NCBI GenBank assembly: GCA_963796485.1
Contig: CAWCLV010000008.1
Span: 194,831 to 258,830 of the forward strand
Source of the DNA: CAWCDJ01 sp963796485
GTDB taxonomy: Bacteria; Acidobacteriota; Terriglobia; Bryobacterales; Bryobacteraceae
Length of the DNA stretch: 64,000 nucleotides
Reading direction: 5' to 3'
The notes beneath the pieces were generated by a model, which worked only from the letters and a program-made list of their open reading frames with translations, was not told where the DNA came from and did no database searches. The translations under genes and the position numbers were made by a program. Positions 1 to 8,983 of the stretch are shown here, piece by piece (the stretch's first letter is position 1; the number at the start of each line of letters is the position of its first letter).

Positions 1-1310
1 CCTTTACGCGACATTCCCAGTTTGCGAGCAAGGCCAGCAACGCGAAAATGCACGGAGCGGCCGCGGTCATTCTGATCAACGATACTCCGCACCACGCCGG
101 CGAACCCGACCAACTGGAGAAGTTCGGAACGGTCTCGGGTCCGGACGATGCAGGCATTCCGTTCGTCCAGGCGAAAGCCGAGAAGGTCGAACCCTGGTTT
201 GCCGCCGCTGGAAAGAATCTGACCCAAATTGTGGAAGGGATCGATAAGGATCTCAAACCGGAATCCTTCGCATTTCCGGAGAGTTTGCAAATTGACGAGC
301 AGGTGGATGTGGAGCACGTCCACAAGACGGTCCACAACGTGGCGGCCTACCTTCCCGGCACGACGAACGAATACGTCATCATCGGGGCGCATTACGACCA
401 CCTCGGTTTGGGCGGCCAGTTCTCGCTGGCGCCGAACATGACCGGTACCGTGCATCCGGGGGCGGACGACAACGCGTCGGGCACCGCCGGAGTCATCGAA
501 CTGGCGCGCTGGTTCTCGAAGCAGCCCAAACAGAAGCGCGGGATTTTGTTTCTGACGTTCGCCGGCGAAGAAGAGGGCCTGCTCGGCTCGGCATGGTGGG
601 CCGGGCATCCCGAACTGCCGCTCGACCAGGCGGTGGCGATGATCAATATGGACATGATCGGGCGGGTGCGTAAGGGGAAGCTCTACCTGGGCGGTTCCAG
701 TACCGGGTCCGGACTTCGTCCGATGCTCGAGAAAATCGCAGCTAAATATCCGTTAACAATCGACTTCTCAGAAGGGCCGGAATCCGGGGCGAGCGATCAC
801 GCCTCGTTCTCGGCGAAGAAGGTTCCGGCCTTGTTCTTCTTCTCCGGGTTGCACGGCGATTATCACAAGCCGAGCGACACCTGGGACAAGATCGACGCGC
901 CGGACGCAGCGACGGTGCTCGAGTTGGTGGCCGACGTGACCGATGTCCTGCGCGAGGAAGCCGGGCGCCCGCAATTCGTCAAGCAGGCGGCTCCGGCTCA
1001 TGGCGGCGACGCCGGGCCGGTCAGCTCATCCTCCGGTTCGGGCTATGGCCCCTATTTCGGGTCCGTGCCGGATTTCGGCGAGGGCGTCAAGGGTGTGAAG
1101 TTCGCCGATGTGACCGCGGGATCGCCGGCGGCCAAAGCCGGTCTCCAGGCGAACGACATCCTGGTGGAGTTCGACGGCAAGCCGGTCGGAAATCTCTACG
1201 ATTTCACGTACGCCCTGAGGGCGAAGCAGCCCGGAGACCAGGTGAAGGTGAAAGTGATGCGCGACGGAAAGCCTCTCGAAGTGATGGTCGGCTTGACGCG
1301 CCGTCAGTAA
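1..1310 (+). CDS. Zn-dependent M28 family aminopeptidase with C-terminal PDZ domain (5' end outside window)
   Basis: The reading frame is open to the left edge, so the N-terminus (signal peptide, most of a PA-like domain) lies outside. The M28 zinc-site pattern is complete: GAHYDHLG (His), GADDNASG (bridging Asp), AGEEEGLLGS (catalytic Glu and ligand Glu), NMDMIGR (Asp) and GDYHKPSDTWDKI (final His). A PA-domain remnant (AAAVILIND) precedes it. About 90 C-terminal residues form a PDZ domain (AGSPAAKAGLQANDILVEFDG) likely to bind peptide termini. Family knowledge: such proteins are secreted or periplasmic exopeptidases feeding on peptides. It ends 38 bases before galM on the same strand, so the two could be co-transcribed. 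The fold assignment is firm; the substrate is unknown. Confidence 0.93.
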   Translation, partial: FTRHSQFASKASNAKMHGAAAVILINDTPHHAGEPDQLEKFGTVSGPDDAGIPFVQAKAEKVEPWFAAAGKNLTQIVEGIDKDLKPESFAFPESLQIDEQVDVEHVHKTVHNVAAYLPGTTNEYVIIGAHYDHLGLGGQFSLAPNMTGTVHPGADDNASGTAGVIELARWFSKQPKQKRGILFLTFAGEEEGLLGSAWWAGHPELPLDQAVAMINMDMIGRVRKGKLYLGGSSTGSGLRPMLEKIAAKYPLTIDFSEGPESGASDHASFSAKKVPALFFFSGLHGDYHKPSDTWDKIDAPDAATVLELVADVTDVLREEAGRPQFVKQAAPAHGGDAGPVSSSSGSGYGPYFGSVPDFGEGVKGVKFADVTAGSPAAKAGLQANDILVEFDGKPVGNLYDFTYALRAKQPGDQVKVKVMRDGKPLEVMVGLTRRQ

Positions 1311-1348
1311 ACTCGTATAGCCCGCCGTAATCGCTTACTATAAGGATC

Positions 1349-2494
1349 ATGAGAACGAGCCGCTGGACCACCGGCGTCCTGCTGGGCGCCCTGTCGATCG
1401 CCTGCTTCGCGCAGGCGCCCACGAGGAAAGGAACCCGCAACGTGAAGAAACAGGCCTTTGGAAAGATGGCGGACGGTACGCCCGTCGATCTGTACACGCT
1501 TACGAATGCGAAGGGCATGCAGGTCGAGATCACGACCTATGGCGGAGCGGTCGTGTCGCTGACCGCCCCCGATCGCCACGGCAAATATGCCGATGTGGTG
1601 TTGGGCATGGACAGCGTGGCCGGGTATCAGCACCAGACGGCGTTCTTCGGCGCGCTGATCGGGCGCTACGGAAACCGCATCGGGAATGCGCAATTCCAAT
1701 TGGACGGCAAGACGTACCATCTGCCGAAAAACGATGCCCGGAACACGCTGCACGGCGGCAATATGGGCTTCGACAAGCACGCCTGGACGGCGAAGGAAGC
1801 GCACGACCCGGCGGGACCCGCGCTGGAACTGACCTACGTCAGTAAGGACGGCGAGGAAGGCTTTCCCGGGACCCTGACCGCCAAGGTGGTCTATACGCTC
1901 ACCGCCGAGAACGAGCTGCGCATCGATTACACCGCCACGACCGACAAGGACACCGTCCTCAACCTGACGAACCACTCGTACTTCAACCTTGCCGGCGCGG
2001 GAGAGGGCACGGTTCTCGATCACCAGGTGATGATCGATGCCGACCGGTTTACGCCGGTGGACGCCGGCCTTATCCCGACAGGCGAGTTGAAGCCGGTAAA
2101 AGGTACGCCGTTCGACTTCACGAAGGCGACGGCCATCGGCGCGCGGATCGGTGCCGACGACCAGCAACTGAAGGACGCGAAGGGCTACGATCACAATTTC
2201 GTGCTGAACGCCCGGGGGACGGGGCTGCGCAAAGCGGCTGAAGTCTACGAGCCGAAGAGCGGACGCGTGGTCGACGTCTGGACCACGGAGCCTGGCCTGC
2301 AGTTCTACACCGGCAATTTTTTGGATGGGACGGTGAAGGGGAAGGGCGGCAAGGCCTATCCTTTTCGCGGCGCCTTCTGCATGGAGACGCAGCACTTCCC
2401 GGATTCGCCGAACAAGCCGAGCTTTCCCTCGACCGAATTGAAGCCGGGCCAGACGTACCACACGACGACGGCCTACCGCTTTTCGGCCAGGTAA
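1349..2494 (+). CDS. galM: Secreted aldose 1-epimerase (galactose mutarotase)
   Basis: A 381-residue protein of the GalM family, which interconverts alpha and beta anomers of galactose/glucose. The first about 22 residues form a signal peptide ending at CFAQA, so it acts outside the cytoplasm, as is common for acidobacterial mutarotases. Family motifs: GRYGNRIGNA near residue 110, NHSYFNLAG with the catalytic His near 208, and FCMETQHFPDSPN near 345 with the catalytic Glu. Length is normal for the family with a leader. It follows the M28 peptidase gene by 38 bases. Its 3' end overlaps the convergent MBL-fold gene by 22 bases. Periplasmic sugar processing is inferred. Confidence 0.95.
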   Translation: MRTSRWTTGVLLGALSIACFAQAPTRKGTRNVKKQAFGKMADGTPVDLYTLTNAKGMQVEITTYGGAVVSLTAPDRHGKYADVVLGMDSVAGYQHQTAFFGALIGRYGNRIGNAQFQLDGKTYHLPKNDARNTLHGGNMGFDKHAWTAKEAHDPAGPALELTYVSKDGEEGFPGTLTAKVVYTLTAENELRIDYTATTDKDTVLNLTNHSYFNLAGAGEGTVLDHQVMIDADRFTPVDAGLIPTGELKPVKGTPFDFTKATAIGARIGADDQQLKDAKGYDHNFVLNARGTGLRKAAEVYEPKSGRVVDVWTTEPGLQFYTGNFLDGTVKGKGGKAYPFRGAFCMETQHFPDSPNKPSFPSTELKPGQTYHTTTAYRFSAR

Positions 2495-3618
2495 GAACTC
2501 TTTTCCAGTCTGAATGCTTCCGCCAGAGGCGCGGTTTGGCGCAGCACGTTTAGCCGCTCGACGACCCCCATGCGGCTTCTGATCTTCATGAGCTTGCGGT
2601 AGATCGCGTTCACGTTGATCAGCAGCCGCTCCTGGCCCAGCCAGCCGGCGAATGGCTGCCGCCGGTAGTCGTCGCTGCGCGCGATCTCCAGGGCCGCGCG
2701 GGCTACCGACCGCTCCCGTTCGAACTGCTTGCGGGCGGCATCCCACAGGAACTGCCAGTAGCTTCGCATCGCCTCCACCCCGGAAGCGTCAGTCAAAGGA
2801 CCGTGCCCGGGGATGACGGTGGCGGGATTCAGGGCGAGGATGGCGTCACAAGCCGCGATCCAGTTCCGCACCGAACCATCCCATAGAACCGGCACCACGC
2901 CGGAAAAAATGATGTCGCCGCCGATCACGATGTGGTCTTCGGGAAGGTGGACGATGAGATCGCCCGCGGTATGGGCCGGCCCCAGTTCGAGCAGTTCGAC
3001 CCGGCGTCCGCCGATGTTGAGTTGCATGCGCCCGGAGAAAGTCGCCGTGGGGTACGCAGGGCGGATTCCGGAATAATCGAAGGGCCGCATCATTCCATCG
3101 AAATAGCTCGCCGCCAGTTCCCACCGGCGCCGCCGCGGCAGCGGAATCCGGCCCAACATGTGGAAGACTCGCGCCACGGTTCTCAGCTTCCGCATTTCGC
3201 TTGGGCCATGACGGCGCATCCGCCGCGCCGCGGTTCGGGTTGCGATGATCTGCCGGGCTTCGGGCAGTTGATTGCCGAACCAGTGGTCGCCATCGGCATG
3301 GGTGTTCACAACGGGCCCGATCGGCGCCTCCTCCAGCAGCGGGCGGAATCCCTCCAGCATGGCGGCGGTGTGCGGCAAATCCCAAAGGGTATCGACGAGC
3401 AGGGACTCGCGATGGCCGGAGATCAGTGCGGTATTGCTCAAGCCCCAGTTGCCGTCCGGAGTGAGCCAAGAGGTCACGCCCGAGGAAATTGGGTGAACAC
3501 CTGAGAGAAGTTCGTTGGCCAAGCGCAAGTGTAGCGCAGGCCGAAGCTGGCCGAAAGATGCAACGCACCCCCCGGCAGCGCGTCGTATGATGTGAACGGA
3601 GCGAACGATGCGGTCCAT
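2473..3618 (-). CDS. MBL-fold metallo-hydrolase with HxDxDH metal motif
   Basis: A metallo-beta-lactamase-fold hydrolase of about 381 residues. The metal motif reads THADGDH, so the second His of the usual HxHxDH is Asp. The other ligands are present: AHTAGD (His), GGDIIF (bridging Asp) and IPGHGP (His). The motif NTHADGDHWFGN recurs in uncharacterised MBL proteins, so the Asp is probably a subfamily feature and not a defect. The start is uncertain: ATG at 3618 overlaps the divergent gene at 3608 by 11 bases and would crowd both promoters. A TTG near 3520, just before LANELLSG, would also give a complete domain. Substrate unknown. Confidence 0.85.
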   Translation of the reverse strand: MDRIVRSVHIIRRAAGGCVASFGQLRPALHLRLANELLSGVHPISSGVTSWLTPDGNWGLSNTALISGHRESLLVDTLWDLPHTAAMLEGFRPLLEEAPIGPVVNTHADGDHWFGNQLPEARQIIATRTAARRMRRHGPSEMRKLRTVARVFHMLGRIPLPRRRRWELAASYFDGMMRPFDYSGIRPAYPTATFSGRMQLNIGGRRVELLELGPAHTAGDLIVHLPEDHIVIGGDIIFSGVVPVLWDGSVRNWIAACDAILALNPATVIPGHGPLTDASGVEAMRSYWQFLWDAARKQFERERSVARAALEIARSDDYRRQPFAGWLGQERLLINVNAIYRKLMKIRSRMGVVERLNVLRQTAPLAEAFRLEKSSYLAEKR

Positions 3619-4309
3619 TGTGTACGTCCTTGCCGTCGCCGGGCTTCTGGCCGCAGCCGGCGACGAGACCGGCATCCGGCCGCGACCAGCACCTGCCGAC
3701 TACCCCGCACACGCAGCCGTGGGTGATGTCACCGTGGCTGCGGCCGTGGTTCCGAAGGACCAGGTCGGCAAGCTCTTTGCGACCAACCTGGAACACGACG
3801 GCTACCTCGTCATGGAAGTCGCCATCTTTCCGCCGGCCGGCGGAGAAGTTCAGGTCTCGAAACGCGACTTCCTGATCGCGACCTCCGACGGGAGCACCAC
3901 CCGGCCGGCCGCGCCGGAGGTGATCGCCGCGCGATACGACCGCAAGTATAATCCGCCACAACCTCACGCGCCGGGGAACATCCAAGTCTATAATTCGGCC
4001 ACCATCGGATACGAAACCGGGAGCTACGGCGGCCGGAGGCAGAGCGGAGTCTATGGCGGCACTGCGGTCGGAGTAGGTGTAGGCGATCCGGGCCCAACGG
4101 CTGCGCCAACGTCCAACGCTCCGGATGGGTATGAGATCCAGCGCGAACTGGAAGGCAAATCCCTGCCCGAGGGACGCATGGATCACGCGGTCGCCGGCTT
4201 TCTCTACTTTCCGAAACCGTCGGGCAAGGTTGGGAAGGCGGGGTACCGGCTCACGTGGTACGGGCCGGACAGCCAGGTTCACCTGACAGTGCCGCTTCCT
4301 CGCAAATAG
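3608..4309 (+). CDS. Secreted protein of unknown function, Gly/Pro-rich middle
   Basis: A 233-residue protein starting at ATG 3608, with GGAG seven bases upstream and a signal peptide of about 18 residues ending near LLAAAG. The mature part has a beta-rich N-terminal section (residues about 40-100), a low-complexity Gly/Tyr/Pro middle (about 110-160) and a C-terminal beta-like segment containing FLYFPKPSGKVGKAGYRLTW. I recognise no catalytic motif. It is divergent from the MBL gene and overlaps the tail of the convergent GT2 gene by 59 bases. A surface or periplasmic role is inferred from the leader only. Confidence 0.75.
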   Translation: MRSIVYVLAVAGLLAAAGDETGIRPRPAPADYPAHAAVGDVTVAAAVVPKDQVGKLFATNLEHDGYLVMEVAIFPPAGGEVQVSKRDFLIATSDGSTTRPAAPEVIAARYDRKYNPPQPHAPGNIQVYNSATIGYETGSYGGRRQSGVYGGTAVGVGVGDPGPTAAPTSNAPDGYEIQRELEGKSLPEGRMDHAVAGFLYFPKPSGKVGKAGYRLTWYGPDSQVHLTVPLPRK

Positions 4310-5507
4310 CCGCCGGCCACTTGCGCCGCGCCATTTCCACGGCCGTGCGAAAGCAGATGCTGTCCCGCGCGCCGCGAACCACCGAGACCTCGGCATACCT
4401 GGAGAGCAGGTCCTCCGCCGGCGCTACCAGGCTGGGGGAACAGGCCACCAGCACGCGGCCATCGCCCGTCCCCGGGAATAGCGCGACCGAGCCGTCAGTG
4501 AGGGCGAGAAAAGACTCCTCGTCGAACGCCGGGGTGGCCGCCGGGGCGCCTCCGAGTGCAATGCGCCAGGCCCTCCGCAGAGCATCGCGAAATGCCGGAC
4601 GAGCGGGATCCAGTTCCAGGCGCCGGACCGCCTGGCCCCACAGCCTTTGAAAGAGGCCCGGCTGAAATACGGCACGCGCGAGGAAGCGAAGGTAGTTGAC
4701 CTCGAGGATGCGCTCCAGTTCCTGTTCGGTGAAGTAGCGGGAGGTGGTGGTCCGATGCCGGTGCTCCACCAGCGCTCCCGCCACATAGACACTGGGCCAG
4801 CCGCGCTGCCAGGCACGCCAACCGAGGTCGAGGTCCTCTACATAAGCGGGGTGGTACACCTCGTCTACATTTCCCAGCGCGGCGAGCTTTTGCGCGTCGT
4901 AGAGCGAGCAGCCGCCGCTGCCATAGAGCACCCAGGTGCCGTCCTCGCCGGGCAGCGGTTCGTCGCAGCGAACGGGGAAATCTTCCGGCCTCGCCTGCGC
5001 CATCACGGCCTTTCCGGTCTCTTCACGCCGGACGCCCGCGGGAAAGCGGATTTGTGCGGTGGCGCAGAAAAGATCGGGAATCTTGCGGAAGGCCGCCGGC
5101 AGCGCCTCGAAAAATCCGGTTTCCACTACCATGTCGTTGTTGAGCAGGCACAGGTAGGAGTATCGGGCGGCGGCGATCCCGCGGTTCACGGCGCGGGCGA
5201 ACGAAAGCGGCTGCGCTTCGATTTCTACGCGTACGAGGGGCCATTCGGCTCCAAGCCACTCGGCGGTGCCATCTGACGAGCCGTTGTCCACCACGATGAC
5301 TTCGGAGGGCGACGAACCCAAGTCCCGCGTAATGCCCGGGAGTTGCGCCCGCAACAGTTCCTTGCCGTTGCGGGAAGGGATCACCACCGAGATGCCGGAG
5401 GGGTGCTGCGTTTCAGGAGCATCGATCGCTACGCGACGCCGGGGGCGGAAGCGGGCCGCGGCCCGGGCGGCGGCGGACCAGCAGGCGGTTTGGATCCGCG
5501 CAGCCAC
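4251..5507 (-). CDS. Glycosyltransferase family 2
   Basis: A 418-residue inverting GT-A glycosyltransferase. Visible motifs: ISVVIPSRNG (nucleotide-binding first strand, near residue 40), VVDNGSSDGT (near 73), a DxD-equivalent LLNNDMVV, and YVEDLDLGWRAWQRGW, which matches the acceptor-side ED loop of GT2 rhamnosyl/mannosyl-type enzymes. The last about 100 residues are a non-catalytic extension. A GTG start at 5507 lies one base after the stop of the upstream gene, indicating translational coupling with the toroid protein and the anion transporter. It probably adds sugars to an envelope polysaccharide; donor and acceptor are unknown. Confidence 0.9.
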   Translation of the reverse strand: MAARIQTACWSAAARAAARFRPRRRVAIDAPETQHPSGISVVIPSRNGKELLRAQLPGITRDLGSSPSEVIVVDNGSSDGTAEWLGAEWPLVRVEIEAQPLSFARAVNRGIAAARYSYLCLLNNDMVVETGFFEALPAAFRKIPDLFCATAQIRFPAGVRREETGKAVMAQARPEDFPVRCDEPLPGEDGTWVLYGSGGCSLYDAQKLAALGNVDEVYHPAYVEDLDLGWRAWQRGWPSVYVAGALVEHRHRTTTSRYFTEQELERILEVNYLRFLARAVFQPGLFQRLWGQAVRRLELDPARPAFRDALRRAWRIALGGAPAATPAFDEESFLALTDGSVALFPGTGDGRVLVACSPSLVAPAEDLLSRYAEVSVVRGARDSICFRTAVEMARRKWPAAICEEAALSGEPGCPARTT

Positions 5508-5508
5508 C

Positions 5509-6579
5509 TCAGATCAGCAGATGCAGCGGAGCGGTCACGCCGCCGCCCGACTCGCTCTGCCGCCACAGTTCCAATGCCTGCATGGCGAACGCCGTGGACA
5601 CCGGGTTGACGAAAGGCAGTTGCTTACCTGCGGCGCGTCCGAACCAGTAGCCGCCATCGATTCGCGGGTCCTGGTCCGCGGCTTGGAACCGGGCGAGTTC
5701 GCCGGCCTCGAACGCGGCCGCCTCGCGGTCGAGCGGAGCGGCTCCCGCGTAATCCGCATAGAGCCGGATCCGCAGCAATTGCGCGTACACGTCGGAGCGG
5801 ACGAATTCGGGCGCGATGCTTCTCAGAAACGATGCTGTGCGGCGGATGCCTTCGCAGAGGGCCACCGTGCAGTTCATCTTTTTGACGCTGGGGAGCAGGC
5901 CTTCGAGAAAGTACAGAAAAGCGTGCAGCCGGTCCATGACTTTGAGGCGGTCGGCATGGCCGGGAAGGAACAGGCTCCAGGTGCGCAAAGCGTAATCGAG
6001 CATCCGCGCGTAGTGAGCGCGGAAACTCTCATTGCCGGTAGCTTCCGCGAGGTCCCACCAGGCAAGGGCGGCTTTCAACTGGTAGCATCCGGAGTCGTGC
6101 GACCAGCGCAGTGGAATGCGCGGAGCAGGCCGCATTTCGCCATAGTCGATGATGGGGTGGAAGTCTGCGCCGGAATCGAACCCGCCCTTGATCATGGATT
6201 CGCCGATCCCGGTGGCGGTCTGAAGGAACTGTATGTCGCCGAGCGCGCGCCATGCGGAAAGCAGGCCGCGAACTACGATCCCGGAATCGAAGAAATAGGC
6301 GATGTCCTTGCCGTCGAGTTCGAACGGAATGCAGCCGGAGAAGGGCTCGCGGGCCCCGACCAAAAAATTGGCGGAACGCGAAGCGGCGTCGAGGTACCGC
6401 TGGTCTTTCGTAACCGAATGAAGATAGACCAGCGCGCTGACGGCGTAGCCGGTGATTTCCGTGGAAGCCGGGAGATTCCGGCACTCGTCGGTGCGGTAAT
6501 AACGGGCAACGCCGCCATCGGATTGTTGGATGCCGGAGCGGAGAAACCAGTCTCCGGCGCGGAAGATCTGCTGCGACAA
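5509..6579 (-). CDS. Alpha/alpha-toroid (six-hairpin glycosidase-like) protein
   Basis: A 356-residue soluble protein without signal peptide. Repeated helical hairpins are visible: STEITGYAVSALVYL, RYLDAASRSANFLV, GCYQLKAALAWWDLAEATG, and a closing PFVNPVSTAFAMQALELW. This pattern and the RIDGGYWFGR segment resemble (alpha/alpha)6-barrel proteins such as glucuronyl-hydrolase or N-acylglucosamine-epimerase-like folds. No family-specific catalytic residues could be assigned. It sits four bases after the transporter gene and one base before the GT2 gene, so a role in the same glycan pathway is likely. Function remains inferred from fold appearance and neighbours. Confidence 0.72.
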   Translation of the reverse strand: MSQQIFRAGDWFLRSGIQQSDGGVARYYRTDECRNLPASTEITGYAVSALVYLHSVTKDQRYLDAASRSANFLVGAREPFSGCIPFELDGKDIAYFFDSGIVVRGLLSAWRALGDIQFLQTATGIGESMIKGGFDSGADFHPIIDYGEMRPAPRIPLRWSHDSGCYQLKAALAWWDLAEATGNESFRAHYARMLDYALRTWSLFLPGHADRLKVMDRLHAFLYFLEGLLPSVKKMNCTVALCEGIRRTASFLRSIAPEFVRSDVYAQLLRIRLYADYAGAAPLDREAAAFEAGELARFQAADQDPRIDGGYWFGRAAGKQLPFVNPVSTAFAMQALELWRQSESGGGVTAPLHLLI

Positions 6580-6583
6580 CCCG

Positions 6584-7786
<1,203 letters not shown>

Positions 7787-7851
7787 GGCACTATTGTCGC
7801 ACTGAGGGGGGAAGGGGCGCCTGATCGCCGCGTCATCCGACGGGGTGCTAA

Positions 7852-8223
7852 CTACTTCACTTTCCTCGCGATAACGGTGCTGCCGGGGAACTCACCGCTC
7901 GGCTTCATCGTGAGTTGAAGCTCATCCCCTTCGATCTTCCCCTCATGGGCGAAGGTCAAGCCGCCATTGGGATCCACCTTAACCACAAACGTCACTTGGT
8001 CACCCGTAACTTTGCCGTCGCTGATCTGGACGATAGGGCTCTGTGCTGCCTGCCACGTGCCGGTCAGCGTCTCACCCTCCTGCTTGAAGGTGTAATTGAC
8101 CTGAACCTTGCCTTGCGGTGTCTGCAAATCAGCCTTCCAATTGCCCGTGATGTCGGCGGCGGAGGCAACCGTCGCGACAATCAGGAGAAAAAGGGCTGAT
8201 TTCAGTAGTGGGTGATTGTGCAT
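7852..8223 (-). CDS. Small secreted beta-rich protein
   Basis: A 123-residue protein starting at ATG 8223, with a clear signal peptide (KSALFLLIVATVASA, cleavage near residue 22). The mature part starts DITGNWKADLQTPQGK and alternates short strands (VNYTFKQEGETLTGTW, VTFVVKVDPNG, LQLTMKPSGEF), as in small beta-sandwich or lipocalin-like proteins common in Acidobacteria. The open frame extends upstream to 8904, but that extension overlaps other genes and lacks a signal peptide, so I reject it. It lies downstream of the internal-repeat protein on the same strand. Function unknown. Confidence 0.8.
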   Translation of the reverse strand: MHNHPLLKSALFLLIVATVASAADITGNWKADLQTPQGKVQVNYTFKQEGETLTGTWQAAQSPIVQISDGKVTGDQVTFVVKVDPNGGLTFAHEGKIEGDELQLTMKPSGEFPGSTVIARKVK

Positions 8224-8281
8224 ACCTACCCTGACGCCGGTTACCCCTGGAATGTTCCAGCCCCTCGGAAAGGCGTCGAAT

Positions 8282-8530
8282 TCACTTGCGGGGAGTCCCG
8301 GCGCGTTCCAGGTCGCCCTTCTCTTCATGAATGCGGATCGACTCTTCGACAGTCTCGCGCTCGCCCTCGGCCAGGTCCAGGTTCTTGCGGTCCGGTTCGG
8401 ATTTTTTCGGCCTGGGAGCCGGGGCCTTCCCTTCATGAATTTGGATCGAGTCCTCGACGGTTTCGAGCTCTCCTTCGGCAAGATCCGTATTCTTGCGGTC
8501 GGTTTCGAAAGTCCTGGTATTTTCCGGCAT
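8282..8530 (-). CDS. Small acidic protein with a two-copy internal repeat
   Basis: An 82-residue, highly charged protein (a GTG start at 8581 would give 99). Two copies of a 25-residue unit, DRKN-x-DLAEGE-x-ETVE-x-SI-x-IHE-x-K, are joined by a Pro/Ala/Lys linker. Comparing the copies codon by codon, 20 of 25 residues are identical while eight codons differ synonymously. This is strong evidence that the frame is translated and under protein-level selection. No signal peptide, membrane segment or known domain. No clear ribosome site supports either start. It lies between the PspC gene and the secreted protein on the same strand. Function unknown. Confidence 0.68.
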   Translation of the reverse strand: MPENTRTFETDRKNTDLAEGELETVEDSIQIHEGKAPAPRPKKSEPDRKNLDLAEGERETVEESIRIHEEKGDLERAGTPRK

Positions 8531-8594
8531 AACCGGAGGGGTGCAATAGACGGGCCACTCGAGAGATGGCGGTTGACGCACTGGTCGTGGCCGC

Positions 8595-8918
8595 TTACCC
8601 GGGTTGCGGCGCGTGGTAGAGCGAGCGGTCCCAGTCCGTCCCGTGGTCGCTTGGCATGATCATCCAGGCGACCAGGTAGGCCAGGAATCCCGCGCCGGTT
8701 CCCAGCGCGACCACAAGCCAGATCACCCGGATGAGGGTTACGTCCATCTCCAGAGAACGGGCGAATCCGGCGCACACACCCGCGATCTTCCGGTTCCTCT
8801 TGTCCAGCATCAAAGGCAGGGAAGGGGGAGGGGGGCCGGCCACCGGGGTTCTCGCTCCGCAGCGGGAGCAAAACCGGTCGGGCTCCCGCAGTTCCAGTCC
8901 GCATCGTGTGCAGTACAT
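8595..8918 (-). CDS. Zinc-ribbon / PspC-domain membrane protein
   Basis: A 107-residue protein. An N-terminal zinc ribbon has two Cys pairs (CTRCG and CSRCG, residues 3-23), followed by a Pro-rich linker and a PspC domain: KRNRKIAGVCAGFARSLEMD, then one membrane helix VIWLVVALGTGAGFLAYLVAW ending MIMP. PspC-type proteins sit in the inner membrane and take part in envelope-stress sensing, but no pspA or pspF is visible here. ATG 8918 is preferred over ATG 8933 because a GAGGAG lies four bases upstream of it. The downstream gene encodes the internal-repeat protein. Confidence 0.87.
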   Translation of the reverse strand: MYCTRCGLELREPDRFCSRCGARTPVAGPPPPSLPLMLDKRNRKIAGVCAGFARSLEMDVTLIRVIWLVVALGTGAGFLAYLVAWMIMPSDHGTDWDRSLYHAPQPG

Positions 8919-8983
8919 GGCGCTCCTCTTCATTGGATTACGCAGGAGCCACGGGGGATGTTCCGCTTATAATTGAGGCAGTA

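Noticed and set aside
1304..2746. 480-residue minus-strand ORF over galM
   Set aside because: Arg/Gly/Pro-rich composition typical of a shadow frame; galM on the plus strand has full family motifs.
8216..8659. 147-residue plus-strand ORF opposite the internal-repeat protein
   Set aside because: The synonymous pattern between the two repeat copies fits the minus-strand frame, so that one is the coding strand.
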